From positions 1-64,000 of IMG/VR virus record IMGVR_UViG_3300023181_000005: 64,000 bases of DNA. One strand, given 5' to 3'. A program made the position numbers and the translations under genes. Below the pieces are notes generated by a model. The model was not told where the DNA came from and did not search any database. It worked only from the letters and a program-made list of their open reading frames with translations. Source of the stretch: a virus. Below, in pieces: positions 9,821 through 20,881 of this stretch. Every line of letters begins with the position of its first letter. Position 1 is the stretch's first letter.

Positions 9821-11181
9821 TATTTCTTTGGTGGATACTTGTTAACGAGATCCTCAATAGTCTTATCTGATAAGACCTTCGCGGCGGCAGGGGGTGCGGC
9901 TGCTTTCTCTTGCTCCGAGTGGGCCTTAATCACATCTTCCGCAAAGGCTTTGAGCAATTCATTGTTGGTGACTGTTTGCGTTCCAAATCGCAAATTCCCT
10001 GGCTCATCAAATGCAGCCCCATTTGGGTCAAGGCCAAGCTTCTTAGCTACCAGCACCCCATAAGGCACTTGTCCAACAACACCAACATTATCATCGACAT
10101 AACTTGGGGTATCTGGATCTTCCGATGGCAATTCGTCCAAAATAGCACGGGCAGCAATCAACTGTAAATCAGGCGATGGATAGGCTTTTAGGAAAGGATT
10201 AATCAATTTCGACTTGGCTGATGTCCATGCCTTAGCCGCCTCTTGCTCCTCTTGAGCGGCCTTATCCATTGCTCCTTTTTGGGCGATGAATTGTTCCGGC
10301 GTGACCCCTTTAGGAATACGCTCACTTAAAGGTTTGAATGTGACGGCTGGAACTAGGCTTTGAGCCTCCGGCACGGGCGCGACTTTTGGCTCCACAACCG
10401 CAGGAACAACGGCAGGCTTGGTCTTTTCGAGGCCAGCCCACAAATAACCATTATCGCGGGCAGTCTGCGCGTACTCTTTAGCTAGCTCGGGGTCCATTTG
10501 CTTCAACTCCAAATACTTACCAAGCATCTCGGAAGTAACAGCCCGCTCACGCCGAGGGTCACTTTTCACTGACTCAACGGCACGGGCCACCTTCACGGGG
10601 TCGTACATGCCATCTTGCCCTTGGAGGGTTCCCCAAGTTTCTTCTGGCACGCCTGCCGCCGCCAACTCCTTGGCCTGATTGTCCTTAAACTCAAGCAGAC
10701 GAACTTGCTCAAAGGCTGTATGCGGGTCCGCTCCACCTTCAAGGAGTGCGTTATACTCCTGAACGTGACGAGGATCTTTAATCTTGAGTGCCAGTTGAGG
10801 GCCTAGAACCTGAGTCGAGAGGCGTGATGGACGTTGCTCACGCTGACGAAATCCAACGTACGCTGCATTCTTTGGGTCCGAGAGGACTTCAGGGCTGATG
10901 GTTTGCAGCATCTTCTCGTAGCTGCTTCCGGGCGCAGTCTTGCTGAAATCGTAGGCGGCATCTTGCGCTTCCCATTCGCGACCTTGTCGCAATTGAGCGC
11001 GTTGCTGTTCCGCCTGAGCTTGCAGGATCGCGTCATCCTCACGAAACGCAGCCTGCGACACGGGCGCAAAGGATGGATCTAACGCTTCATCGCCACCTTC
11101 TGGCCGGAAGTACTGCATGAGCGGATGGCGACCAATCCCAAAATATTGATTAGCGCGAGGGAGTGCAGATGGAGGTGGCAT
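9820..11181 (-). CDS. Probable internal virion or tail protein, unknown family
   Basis: The 453-residue protein is Ala/Gln/Glu-rich and mostly helical by composition. The N-terminal 40 residues (ANQYFGIGRHPLMQYF) look like a structured anchor. A heptad-like helix follows (AILQAQAEQQRAQLRQG). A Val/Pro-rich linker at about residues 250-290 separates a C-terminal domain. It ends at a TAATG overlap with the 2013-residue gene, so the two are translationally coupled and probably assembled together. No enzymatic motif is visible. Confidence 0.65.
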   Translation of the reverse strand: MPPPSALPRANQYFGIGRHPLMQYFRPEGGDEALDPSFAPVSQAAFREDDAILQAQAEQQRAQLRQGREWEAQDAAYDFSKTAPGSSYEKMLQTISPEVLSDPKNAAYVGFRQREQRPSRLSTQVLGPQLALKIKDPRHVQEYNALLEGGADPHTAFEQVRLLEFKDNQAKELAAAGVPEETWGTLQGQDGMYDPVKVARAVESVKSDPRRERAVTSEMLGKYLELKQMDPELAKEYAQTARDNGYLWAGLEKTKPAVVPAVVEPKVAPVPEAQSLVPAVTFKPLSERIPKGVTPEQFIAQKGAMDKAAQEEQEAAKAWTSAKSKLINPFLKAYPSPDLQLIAARAILDELPSEDPDTPSYVDDNVGVVGQVPYGVLVAKKLGLDPNGAAFDEPGNLRFGTQTVTNNELLKAFAEDVIKAHSEQEKAAAPPAAAKVLSDKTIEDLVNKYPPKK

Positions 11182-11183
11182 AT

Positions 11184-12125
11184 TTACCAGGAGTTGAAAG
11201 CGCCGACACCACTAGACTGTGGCAAGTTGATTGGGAAACGTGCGCCTCCGCGTTGGTGGCGGAGTTGCTGATTAAGCAGATTCTCAGCCTTCTGCCAGAA
11301 TGTTTCAGCGGTAGCGATTTCAGAGGCGGCAGATGATTGCTCAAAGTTCATGGCTAGAACGGCCATCTTGAGAGCCCCAAGATTCGAGGGATACACTTGA
11401 TCGCTCTCGTTGATGTAGGGAATGAACCGGCGCTTGCACTTCGTTCGGATAGCTGGGAATCCGTCAGACGATGGCTGAATAGTTCCAGTCTTGTACCGTC
11501 GATATTGAGGATTCGTTTCTGGCGGCTTATAGGTGGATAGCGGTAGAACCGTTGCGCCATCGACTGAGGAAATAACGATACTGCCAAGCGTGATGTCTTT
11601 GTTCACCGCTGTTAGAATGAATGATTCCGTGGATGTGACAGTTGGATTTGCTAGGGTCAGTTCAACCCCAGGAATGCCCGCTGAATCAAATACTTCGCCG
11701 GTTGCATTGTAGCCGAACAAGCGAACCTTCTTGCCCGCATCTGCCGCATTGCTGAGCGTGATTCGAATAGGCAGCGGCGTCTCTTGTTTTACCAGAGTCG
11801 GCCATTGACCTTCATCCACAATATTGCTGTATGCCGCCGCATCTTCTCGGTCATTAAAAAAGCCAGGGCCAGATTCGATAAACTCATGGTATCCGCCATA
11901 GATCGGTACTGGCACACGACGGATAGCGCAACCCATCAAAGATTCATACTGCCAAGGAAGGGTGATATAGCCAATAGCACCATCAAAATCCACGATAGCA
12001 GTCAGACCACCCCATAGTCCACTTTGCATCAACCGTTCAGATCCTTGGTTAAGGAACGACAGGAAGTTATTCGAATCAACCAGGATGCCAAAGGCTGTTC
12101 TGCATTCCGCTACGGTAAGGGCCAT
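11184..12125 (-). CDS. Tail tubular/adaptor-like structural protein
   Basis: The 313-residue protein begins with an N-terminal helical part containing LNQGSERLMQSGLWGG, then ITLPWQYESLMGCAI and YHEFIESGPG. This pattern (xRLxxxGxWxG, then a TxPxxxExxxxxxxxxxP strand, then a YxFxxxGPG turn) recurs in phage tail-tube adaptor proteins placed at the head-tail junction. The remainder is beta-rich, ending with a helix that contains MNFEQSSAASEIATAETFW. The function is inferred from this pattern and from its place between the fibre genes and the internal virion genes. Confidence 0.55.
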   Translation of the reverse strand: MALTVAECRTAFGILVDSNNFLSFLNQGSERLMQSGLWGGLTAIVDFDGAIGYITLPWQYESLMGCAIRRVPVPIYGGYHEFIESGPGFFNDREDAAAYSNIVDEGQWPTLVKQETPLPIRITLSNAADAGKKVRLFGYNATGEVFDSAGIPGVELTLANPTVTSTESFILTAVNKDITLGSIVISSVDGATVLPLSTYKPPETNPQYRRYKTGTIQPSSDGFPAIRTKCKRRFIPYINESDQVYPSNLGALKMAVLAMNFEQSSAASEIATAETFWQKAENLLNQQLRHQRGGARFPINLPQSSGVGAFNSW

Positions 12126-12174
12126 AATGGCCCCTAGTATGCAGGGATGAATCTATAAACTCAAGGAGTATTGT

Positions 12175-12822
12175 TTAACCCAGAGTCACCTTCCACTTGC
12201 CGTCCACCTGCTCAAGTTTCGGCTGGACCGAATAGCCGTAAAGTTTACGCCCTAGGCTTTGATCGCACAATGAAGACGATTGGCAGACCGTGACGTTGAT
12301 TCCGCGCCAGTTGGCATCACGAATCCAATACTCCATACAGCCGCGTCCAGCCTCCGCGAAGCCGCGGTTGTCAGGATACGTGAAGTCGAAGCCGTAGAGC
12401 TTGATGTGCTTTACCCCCATGTAGATTGCCAACGCCAAGGCGTAACTACTAGTGTTGTTGAGGTAAGGGTAGTTGATGACGTTTAGCACGGCCTCAAGCG
12501 GATACTCCACTGATCCGGGAAACTCAGGGTAAAACTTGGGCGTATAGATGGGGCCTGGGTGAGTCTTGAGCCAAGTGGCATATCCAGCGAGGCCGGGGTT
12601 AAGCTCCCTTGCTGCCTTCTCAAAGTACGGCAACTCATCCATCATGATAGCTCGATCATGCTCAATGATGCCAGCCATCGCGTTGATCGCCCACGTTTCG
12701 TCAGCTACGCCCTTGCGACCCTTAGCACCGATGCACTCGTTCAGGTAATCAACGTGACTTGGCCCCATTGCCACGATTGCCACCGTGTAAGGAGCGCGGT
12801 TGTCGTCGGTGGATGTGCTCAT
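12175..12822 (-). CDS. MptE/DUF115-like or sugar-transfer-like protein
   Basis: The 215-residue protein opens with a Rossmann-like strand (TVAIVAMGPSHVDYL). Later come ETWAINAMAGI, the segment NNTSSYALALAIYMGVKHI, and LYGFDFTYP. The combination of an SSxxxALxLAxxxGxxxIxLxGxDF core matches phage proteins related to DUF115 and sialyltransferase-like enzymes. It is the last of three overlapping genes after the collagen-like fibre gene (ATGA at 12819-12822), so it may act on the fibre. A short spacer (12126-12174) separates it from the next gene. The enzymatic activity is unproven. Confidence 0.5.
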   Translation of the reverse strand: MSTSTDDNRAPYTVAIVAMGPSHVDYLNECIGAKGRKGVADETWAINAMAGIIEHDRAIMMDELPYFEKAARELNPGLAGYATWLKTHPGPIYTPKFYPEFPGSVEYPLEAVLNVINYPYLNNTSSYALALAIYMGVKHIKLYGFDFTYPDNRGFAEAGRGCMEYWIRDANWRGINVTVCQSSSLCDQSLGRKLYGYSVQPKLEQVDGKWKVTLG

Positions 12823-13031
12823 TTCAGATGGAATCGAATCATGTTTAAGCAGGTGATAATATCATCAGCTCTTTTCTGGTCGCTGGAAGGCTCAACATAA
12901 TCAGCAGGCATCCCAGGCCCACATGGGCCACTCTTCCCTAAAGGACCAGAACCTAACGGAATACAAATCTCATTATAGATCGACTCAACCTCAGACCAAG
13001 CTTTGTCGAGCCTGTCAGAATAATCACTCAT
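12819..13031 (-). CDS. Small protein with four collagen-like triplets
   Basis: The 70-residue protein is overlapped at both ends by ATGA junctions. The ATG at 13031 is chosen because it overlaps the oxygenase stop; an upstream in-frame start at 13055 lies inside that gene. The N-terminus (about 25 residues) looks helical. A short stretch, GPLGKSGPCGPG, follows Gly-X-Y spacing and includes one Lys and one Cys. It lies directly between the oxygenase and the DUF115-like gene. The function is unknown. Confidence 0.7.
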   Translation of the reverse strand: MSDYSDRLDKAWSEVESIYNEICIPLGSGPLGKSGPCGPGMPADYVEPSSDQKRADDIITCLNMIRFHLK

Positions 13032-13717
13032 CGGAATGGGGGGCCTTTGAACCAAGTCACCAGCGAGTACCGCTTGCCGCTCTCAACCTGAGTCACCTGA
13101 TGGCGGTTGAAAGCAGGGAAGAAAATCATGTCACCTTGACCGCCAAACTCGCCTTCAGCCAGCGGCCCACCTTGCAACTCAAGCTTTCCGCCTGTGTAGG
13201 TAGTGGGATCTGAAAGCTGAATCACCATACTCATCTTGCGTTCAAGCGGAGCGTAGTCTTGCGCTTTTTCGTTGAAGCACTTGCGAGCATTCTCTTTGGC
13301 AAAGGCCTTCTCACCATCGCTGGCATTGTGAGCAACCTGAAGGCAACCGAAATCCTTCCACCATTTATCGAAAGGATCGTAAACCCAAGTGTTATCCTCA
13401 TGCCAAGAGTAATGGCCTGCGCTTTGGGCGTCGTACTCGGTGAATTGAACCTCTGTAAAGTCGCGAATATCGAGGCCAAATGACTTATTGTTCGACCACT
13501 CAGCACGGGCGCTAATCCGATCAAACATCCAAAGCAGGTCTTTATGCCACCGTGGCAACCAGCGAATCGTTGATGATCGCATATCCTTGTTCACGACGAA
13601 CTGACCGCCGTGGCCGATGCCGCCCTCAACAGGTGGAATCGACATGCCAAAGTCAATAATGCGCTGGCACTCCTCGGGCGTGAAGCAGCCCTTCCAGATT
13701 TCTCTCCAAGATTTCAT
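13028..13717 (-). CDS. 2-oxoglutarate/Fe(II) oxygenase, prolyl-hydroxylase-like
   Basis: The 229-residue protein shows the double-stranded beta-helix signature. H106 and D108 form the HxD pair in HYSWHEDN, the distal H206 is in NRHQV, and R216 in GKRYSLV is in the place that binds 2-oxoglutarate. The strand MSMVIQLSDPTTYTGGKLEL is typical of the prolyl-4-hydroxylase/PKHD group, and FTPEEC near residue 12 is the usual N-terminal helix. Residues 110-158 form an unusually long insert after HxD. The family hydroxylates Pro or Lys side chains. The gene starts 3 bases after the collagen-like fibre gene, which makes that fibre the obvious candidate substrate. Confidence 0.85.
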   Translation of the reverse strand: MKSWREIWKGCFTPEECQRIIDFGMSIPPVEGGIGHGGQFVVNKDMRSSTIRWLPRWHKDLLWMFDRISARAEWSNNKSFGLDIRDFTEVQFTEYDAQSAGHYSWHEDNTWVYDPFDKWWKDFGCLQVAHNASDGEKAFAKENARKCFNEKAQDYAPLERKMSMVIQLSDPTTYTGGKLELQGGPLAEGEFGGQGDMIFFPAFNRHQVTQVESGKRYSLVTWFKGPPFR

Positions 13718-13720
13718 TCG

Positions 13721-15880
<2,160 letters not shown>

Positions 15881-15881
<1 letters not shown>

Positions 15882-16255
15882 TAGATAGTGGGCTGAGATG
15901 TGCTCATGGAGGCAAGAAGTCGCGTTGGCGTATAGTAGTTGCCACCTGCTGTTTGAAACTCCCAGTGTGACTCAGGCCAAGTCAATGATCGTGGCGCAAT
16001 GTGAGCGGCATTGTCATCAAGCTCAGTTTGGAATCCAGTGAACTCAGGCTGACCAGCAGTAACGGTGTACTCTGGGATGTTAGTCCAGCCTGGACCTTGA
16101 ATCAGAACCGTGCCAGCAGCTTGCGGGAAGTTTTGCAGCGTGTCGCGATACACTCCTTGGGCCATCGTTTTAGTGACGACTATTGGAGTGGATGTGACGT
16201 TAGCCACTTTCGAGACTATGCCTGTGGTCAGGATGATGTAGTAATCTTGCGGCAT
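15881..16255 (-). CDS. Small virion protein, unknown
   Basis: The 124-residue protein begins with a beta-like N-terminus (DYYIILTTGIVSKVANVTST), consistent with a small structural domain. It is coupled to the 271-residue gene by TAATG. I do not recognise the family. Confidence 0.6.
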
Positions 16256-16260
16256 AAAAG

Positions 16261-17094
16261 TTAGACTCTAGCAGGCCCGGTTCGTGAGAATGCCTTGCGC
16301 CAAAGTTCCATGTCTTCAGCGGTATTCTGCGGCTTGGCGTATTTATTGGCCTCACCCTGACGGTTAGCGGCATCTTGAAAGAAGTCTTTGCCAGTCTGAT
16401 TGCCAACCATCATGCCAGCAGGGCCACCCGTACGACCTGTGCCGTATTTCGAGCGCAAGTAGCCATTGCCATCAGCCCCCACTTGGACGGGCGATGGATT
16501 GTCCAATTGACGCTGCATTCCGATCTCATCAGCACGACTTTGCAATGCGGTTCGACGTTGCGCAATCAAATCAGCGCCACTAGGCATGGCGGCAGGTGTG
16601 GATGCAGTAGCGGCTGGACCTGTGCCAAACGGGAATGCAGAAGTTGGCACTTTCGGCATGCCGCTGATAGTCCCAACATTAGGCTCAAGACCAAAGTTAC
16701 GCATCATATCACCCCTGATTGGCCCTTGTGATTGCATGGGGGCGGGAGCAGGCGGTGCGCTTGTAACAGCAAATGGATTGTTATTCGGGTCCAAGTATCC
16801 CGGCAACGGCGCGGCAGGTTGAGCTTGGGGTTGCTGACGAAGACCGTAGGGTTGAAGGCCATTGCGACCAACTTGCATCCCTTGATCATGCGCCCATGCG
16901 GCTTGCTCCTCAACGCTGGGCATCTTGGAACGTCCACCTGGAAACGCAGGCACAGCCCTGTTCTGCAAGATATACCAGCCATCAAGACCTGTGGGCTGAG
17001 TCGAGATAGGCTTAGCTCCTTGGATACGACGACGCTCCCGGCCTGTTTCTCGGTCGGTAGTTCTACCCCATCTTTCCGGTGTTGGATAAGCCAT
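16261..17094 (-). CDS. Pro/Gln/Ala-rich virion protein, unknown
   Basis: The 277-residue protein is of low complexity in its middle (PQAQPAAPLP, APPAPAPMQ) and largely disordered by composition. Short ordered helices occur near the C-terminus (AEDMELWRKAFS). It sits between a membrane-protein gene and a small structural gene. It could be a minor head or tail protein. No domain is recognised. Confidence 0.6.
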   Translation of the reverse strand: MAYPTPERWGRTTDRETGRERRRIQGAKPISTQPTGLDGWYILQNRAVPAFPGGRSKMPSVEEQAAWAHDQGMQVGRNGLQPYGLRQQPQAQPAAPLPGYLDPNNNPFAVTSAPPAPAPMQSQGPIRGDMMRNFGLEPNVGTISGMPKVPTSAFPFGTGPAATASTPAAMPSGADLIAQRRTALQSRADEIGMQRQLDNPSPVQVGADGNGYLRSKYGTGRTGGPAGMMVGNQTGKDFFQDAANRQGEANKYAKPQNTAEDMELWRKAFSRTGPARV

Positions 17095-17098
17095 GTCG

Positions 17099-17701
17099 TT
17101 ACGGTAAATTTGATTGACTCAGTTTAGCCAGTTCTTGCATTCTAGCAATCTCTGCCGCTAAGCTGCTTTGATAAAGTTCGTGGTCAGGGCTTCCTGGCAG
17201 TGGAGGAACAGGCCATCTATCTAAGATGCTTTGAGGGGTAGTTAATCCCATGCTCTTGAGTTTATTCTTGGCGGCATCCATCGCGCCATCAATGATGTCA
17301 TCAGCAATTGACTGAGAACGCTTAGACCACCGATCAACCGCAGGTTTTGAAACAAAGTAGCATGCGCCTGATGCCATGAAGCCAAGGGCGATAACAATGA
17401 TAGGGTCTGTTACGATCTCGCTAAAGTAGGAACTGAAAGATGCGAGGCGGGGCAAAAGCACGCCGCCCACTAGAGCAAAGGTTGTGCGCCCAACTACAAT
17501 TCTAGCTGCCTCACGATCTTTATTGAATAGGTAGCAGACGGCGGCGGCAATTAAAGCACCCATTAAAGGAAGTAGTGACCAACGCAAAGCTTCCTCTTGC
17601 GTTTGGCTGGTAGCCGCCATGAGTAAATATGTAGCTCCTGCATTAACCGCTAGGAAAATGCCTGTCATAAACTCTGACATGTGTATCAAACGATGCGGCA
17701 T
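17099..17701 (-). CDS. Membrane protein with about four helices
   Basis: The 200-residue protein starts at the ATG in a TAATG overlap, about 12 bases after a strong AAGGAGG; an earlier in-frame start at 17818 lies inside the upstream gene. Hydrophobic segments are GIFLAVNAGATYLLMAAT, LLPLMGALIAAAVCYLF, TFALVGGVLLP and PIIVIALGFMASGACYF. The remainder is a charged helical tail of about 80 residues. Its place among virion genes suggests a membrane-active tail, ejection or lysis-related role. The separate holin candidate at 27542 makes holin less likely here. Confidence 0.65.
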   Translation of the reverse strand: MPHRLIHMSEFMTGIFLAVNAGATYLLMAATSQTQEEALRWSLLPLMGALIAAAVCYLFNKDREAARIVVGRTTFALVGGVLLPRLASFSSYFSEIVTDPIIVIALGFMASGACYFVSKPAVDRWSKRSQSIADDIIDGAMDAAKNKLKSMGLTTPQSILDRWPVPPLPGSPDHELYQSSLAAEIARMQELAKLSQSNLP

Positions 17702-18189
17702 TACAGTTGGCTCGCCTCCTTGAAAAGTGCATCTACTTGAGAATCGGTCCATGCCATTTTCTCTTGCAGGAAAAGGACCAGTTGGTTTGTGCGTGTAAAT
17801 GTTCCACGCGACTGCCATTCGGTTTGCATCACCAATCGAGTGTCGGTGTTGGGCTCGCTATTCACAAAACCTATGGCATCCATACGCTTGCCTGCATTAT
17901 GAAGCCATAGCTTGAGTTGCGCGTTGCAAATGTCAGGCACTTCAGCGCGAAGCTCGGAAGGAGTTTTATCTGCAATATCCCAGCCGTAGATGTACGCCGT
18001 TTTGCCCGCATTGATCCCATTGCGAGGAATCGCTTTTTGAGTGCTTGTTAATGTTGGCGCAGGGTCATGAACAATTATCACCTCAATCTTGCCCGTTGGA
18101 GGAATGCCAGGAACGCCATCAACAATGTAGCCATTAGGCCACAATGGCCCACATAGGCTTTCACCCTCCAGATCGTAAAATTGTGTCAT
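17701..18189 (-). CDS. Virion operon protein, unknown
   Basis: The 162-residue soluble protein has a Pro/Gly-rich first 60 residues and a helical C-terminus (NQLVLFLQEKMAWTDSQV). It is coupled by TAATG to the membrane-protein gene and lies 6 bases after the fibre-like gene upstream. The ribosome site of the membrane protein is inside its 3' end. The family is not recognised. Confidence 0.6.
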   Translation of the reverse strand: MTQFYDLEGESLCGPLWPNGYIVDGVPGIPPTGKIEVIIVHDPAPTLTSTQKAIPRNGINAGKTAYIYGWDIADKTPSELRAEVPDICNAQLKLWLHNAGKRMDAIGFVNSEPNTDTRLVMQTEWQSRGTFTRTNQLVLFLQEKMAWTDSQVDALFKEASQL

Positions 18190-18195
18190 AGTGGA

Positions 18196-18852
18196 TTAAA
18201 ATGCGGATGATGAAGCCTGAACCACATCGTAGTAAGTACGAAGGGCTGCGATAGATGTAGTGGTTCCAAGATACAGCCTATCAGCATTGGATGTGCTTGT
18301 GCCATCAGATGACACGCAGGTTTTATTTGAGCTTGCGACAAAAGTTGGCTTCACATCAGAAGTGGCCCAGCCTGCCCTAGCAATCGCGTTAGAGCCAGTA
18401 CCCTTGACGTATTCAAACCAAATCCAAATAGTCGTGCCTGTTGGCATCGTGTCGGAGGATTGGTTGAGCGTGCCCCCTGAAGCGGTGACAGTTAGGAGGC
18501 GAGTGCCGCGACTGGTTAACGTAGCTAATAGTGTGGTACCGTTACGGATTGAAGCGATAACAGCGTTGGATGTTGGCGTTGCAGCAACCTGAAACTGGAA
18601 CTTTACAAAGAGCGAGCTTTGCGATGTGAAGGCGGTGAATGTCGATCCTGTTTGAGATACCAAGTTGATTTCAAGAGTCTGTGTGCCTTGAATAACCACA
18701 GCACTTTGCGCTGGAGACACCGTACCAGTCCCAGCGCCAGTCCATGTTTCACCGTTATCGTAACCCGTTGTAGGAGTTTCAAACGTCTGGTTTACAAGAA
18801 GGGCCTGACCCCTCCTTCGGCTGCTGGCAATGACTGATAGGATTCGGCTCAT
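18196..18852 (-). CDS. Beta-sandwich (LamG/concanavalin-like) fibre protein
   Basis: The 218-residue protein is rich in Ser, Thr and Gly with alternating hydrophobic strands. Segments such as SLFVKFQFQV, GTTIWIWFEYVKG and RAGWATSDVKP, and the closing LYLGTTTSIAALRTYYDVVQ, follow the strand order of LamG-like carbohydrate-binding sandwiches in phage tail proteins. The start overlaps the stop of collagen-like fibre 2 (TAATG), so the two may form one receptor-binding complex. The fold is inferred by eye. Confidence 0.55.
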   Translation of the reverse strand: MSRILSVIASSRRRGQALLVNQTFETPTTGYDNGETWTGAGTGTVSPAQSAVVIQGTQTLEINLVSQTGSTFTAFTSQSSLFVKFQFQVAATPTSNAVIASIRNGTTLLATLTSRGTRLLTVTASGGTLNQSSDTMPTGTTIWIWFEYVKGTGSNAIARAGWATSDVKPTFVASSNKTCVSSDGTSTSNADRLYLGTTTSIAALRTYYDVVQASSSAF

Positions 18853-19586
18853 TAAACAAGATCCCAGATGTTCGTCCCCACTTTCTTTAGGGCGAAGGTG
18901 TTATTCTGAACCATGCTAGCAACCGCCGCGACATTGTTGATCGTGGCGCTGGTACTGAAAGTTGGAATGCCTGCCGCTGCAATGCGGAAGTCGATTTCAG
19001 TATTTGCCACCCATGCCTGAGTTACCTCAAGCGGAAGGGTGATTGTGCATGGCGACCCATTAGTGAGGCGAAGGTACTTGCCAGCATCAGCTAGGGCGAG
19101 GCTGTAGGTTGTGCCAGTAACAGTGCCTACTGGAGCATAAGGAGCGCCAGTTGGACCCGCTGGACCTGGAGGTCCAGTTCCGCCTGCTGGGCCGGTTGGA
19201 CCCGTTGGCCCTGTGCCACCAGCGGGACCAGGAGGCCCTGTTCCGCCAGGAGTTCCTGGTGAACCAGTGCTGCCTGTTGGCCCGGCTGGACCAGGAGAGC
19301 CTGGAGTTCCAGGTGCGCCGTTAGGACCAGTCGGCCCCGTTGGTCCAGGGCTTCCTGCTGGACCTGGGGACCCCGCAGGGCCGGGGCCACCAGGGGAACC
19401 TGTAGCCCCCGTGGGACCACTCGCGCCCGTTGGACCTGTAGATCCAGGTGAGCCGGGAGCGCCTGGACTACCCGGAGGACCAGGAGCGCCAGTTGGGCCA
19501 AATGGCACGCCAATAGCCGTCTGCATAGCCGCTTGGTCTGCGGCCTGCATGAAGGTATCTACGGCGGGTGATGTTACGAGGTCCAT
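18852..19586 (-). CDS. Collagen-like phage fibre protein 2
   Basis: The 244-residue protein has a short N-terminal helix ([19 protein letters not shown]), about 120 residues of Gly-X-Y triplets ([12 protein letters not shown]), and a C-terminal beta domain of about 95 residues ([33 protein letters not shown]) of the kind that caps trimeric phage fibres. Like fibre 1 it has many Thr and Pro in the Y position and no Lys in the repeat. It lies about 5 kb upstream in the same operon as fibre 1 and the prolyl-hydroxylase-like gene, and could be a second substrate. Confidence 0.88.
   Translation of the reverse strand: MDLVTSPAVDTFMQAADQAAMQTAIGVPFGPTGAPGPPGSPGAPGSPGSTGPTGASGPTGATGSPGGPGPAGSPGPAGSPGPTGPTGPNGAPGTPGSPGPAGPTGSTGSPGTPGGTGPPGPAGGTGPTGPTGPAGGTGPPGPAGPTGAPYAPVGTVTGTTYSLALADAGKYLRLTNGSPCTITLPLEVTQAWVANTEIDFRIAAAGIPTFSTSATINNVAAVASMVQNNTFALKKVGTNIWDLV
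19140..19505 (-). repeat. Gly-X-Y coding repeat of fibre 2
   Basis: A tandem collagen-triplet coding stretch, similar in codon use to that of fibre 1. The reverse strand is likewise open as a by-product of the repeat. Confidence 0.8.
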
Positions 19587-19629
19587 GAATTAAGGTCTGT
19601 AGTATGTCGATGTCCCGTCTGGCCTTATA

Positions 19630-19666
19630 TAGCGACTTACCCCATCGGGTCTGAAGTAAGTCGCTA
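19630..19666 (-). terminator. Hairpin at the end of the FN3-like gene
   Basis: A perfect 11-bp inverted repeat (19630-19640 with 19656-19666) has a 15-base loop overlapping the stop codon of the gene that ends at 19664. On the minus strand it is followed by TATAAGG, not a clear T-run. It may be a weak terminator or a processing site that sets relative fibre expression. Confidence 0.5.
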
Positions 19667-20098
19667 AACTCCCCCCGGAAGTTGGGTGCTTCCTATGTTG
19701 CTTGAGGGGCCGTAGCCCGCATCGTTTCGGGGTCTGATCTCAAATGCGTAAACTCCAATTGTAGGAGTTTGGTCTGTATTGAGGAAAAGGTTAGTTGTAC
19801 TGGCAAGAAAAGCAAAGCTGCCCGCATCAACCTTCATCCAAACTTCATAAGTAAACCCAGGCGATCCCGTGCGATTGCTGGCTGTCCATGCCAAATTTGC
19901 CACAAAGCTCGCTATCTCAGCGTCCACCATGAGGATAGGTGCAACACTTGGAGGCTGAGGCGTTGCATTACCCGCATCAGCCCATCCCCCAGGCATCACG
20001 GGGCGAAACTTACCAAGCTGCGTAAATCCACCATCCAGCACCCGCTTCAGCGAAGGGGTTTGAGCAAATCCTGGGGATATGATGCGCTTATACGACAT
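19664..20098 (-). CDS. Fibronectin type III-like fibre protein
   Basis: The 144-residue protein ends in a domain with FN3 features: a Pro-rich start (PQPPSVAPI), a NLAWTAS strand with the conserved Trp, FTYEVWMKVDAG, then a Tyr-containing YAFEIRPRNDAGYG strand. FN3 modules are common in phage tail and fibre proteins and often bind surfaces. It lies directly upstream of collagen-like fibre 2, separated by a hairpin. Confidence 0.65.
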   Translation of the reverse strand: MSYKRIISPGFAQTPSLKRVLDGGFTQLGKFRPVMPGGWADAGNATPQPPSVAPILMVDAEIASFVANLAWTASNRTGSPGFTYEVWMKVDAGSFAFLASTTNLFLNTDQTPTIGVYAFEIRPRNDAGYGPSSNIGSTQLPGGV

Positions 20099-20101
20099 CG
20101 A

Positions 20102-20446
20102 CTAGGATTGAGTGATGGTCAGAATAAGGTCATCATCAGAAGCCGCGCCGTTGACGTAAACGAATGTTAACGTAGCAACCGTTGCCCCATTCATTTTGAA
20201 TGTCTGAGTCTGAATGTTGTTGGTGCCGCCGTAGTAAGTGAAGGCTTGTGAGTTGAATGTCGGGATACTGAAGCTGCTGCCATTGGAGACAGTAACAACA
20301 ATACCGCCACCGCCAGCGCCCCCGCCCCCAAGGGTGACGAAGATTTGGCGCAGCAAATCAACTTCTTGATCGCCAACGAATGACGCACCAATACCAGTGA
20401 TGGCCTGAGCCGCCGCCGCGTTTGAGTAAAGATTACCAACAATCAT
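20102..20446 (-). CDS. Small virion protein with Gly-rich linker
   Basis: The 114-residue protein has an N-terminal helix (YSNAAAAQAITGIGASF, then DLLRQIFVTL), a run of Gly with one Ala (LGGGGAGGGGI), and a beta-strand-rich C-terminus ending LILTITQS. A helix, flexible linker and beta head suit a small fibre or neck component. It sits 3 bases before the FN3-like gene. No family is recognised. Confidence 0.6.
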   Translation of the reverse strand: MIVGNLYSNAAAAQAITGIGASFVGDQEVDLLRQIFVTLGGGGAGGGGIVVTVSNGSSFSIPTFNSQAFTYYGGTNNIQTQTFKMNGATVATLTFVYVNGAASDDDLILTITQS

Positions 20447-20458
20447 AAAGGTGTGGGA

Positions 20459-20785
20459 TTAGTAGCCAGTCGCTTTGGCAGCTTCGCGCAAGGTTGGGGC
20501 GGTTGATTCGACAGCGGCAATTTCCTCTTCAGGCATTACCTCTTCCTCAACTTCCATTTCTTCCTCTTCAGGATTATCGCCAAGAGCGATGCCGTTAATG
20601 GATTCGATCACAACCTGACCGCCTTCCATCTTGCATTTAGCGACCACATCGAAGGTTTCGCCATCGCGCACATCGTCGGGCTGCTTAAAGCCAGGAGGAG
20701 GAGCGAACGAGACAGTTGTCGATTCAGCCACCTCTTCGGCTTCGGGGGCCTCAAGGGCCATCATGGATTCAAGTGGGTTCGCCAT
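20459..20785 (-). CDS. Acidic protein next to the capsid gene
   Basis: The 108-residue protein is strongly acidic, with a Glu run (NPEEEEMEVEEEVMPEEE). A small beta-like region lies before it (GETFDVVAKCKMEGGQVVIES). It is the next minus-strand gene after the major capsid gene, with a homing endonuclease inserted between them. Position and charge suggest a head-decoration or head-completion role, but that is inference. Confidence 0.6.
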   Translation of the reverse strand: MANPLESMMALEAPEAEEVAESTTVSFAPPPGFKQPDDVRDGETFDVVAKCKMEGGQVVIESINGIALGDNPEEEEMEVEEEVMPEEEIAAVESTAPTLREAAKATGY

Positions 20786-20881
20786 AATTGAGGTTGCTAA
20801 CTTTTGAAATACGGTCTAAATAAACAAGGCTCCAGCCGGTAACAGCCAGCTAGAGCCTCTAACCTGTAACCCATCAACAAC

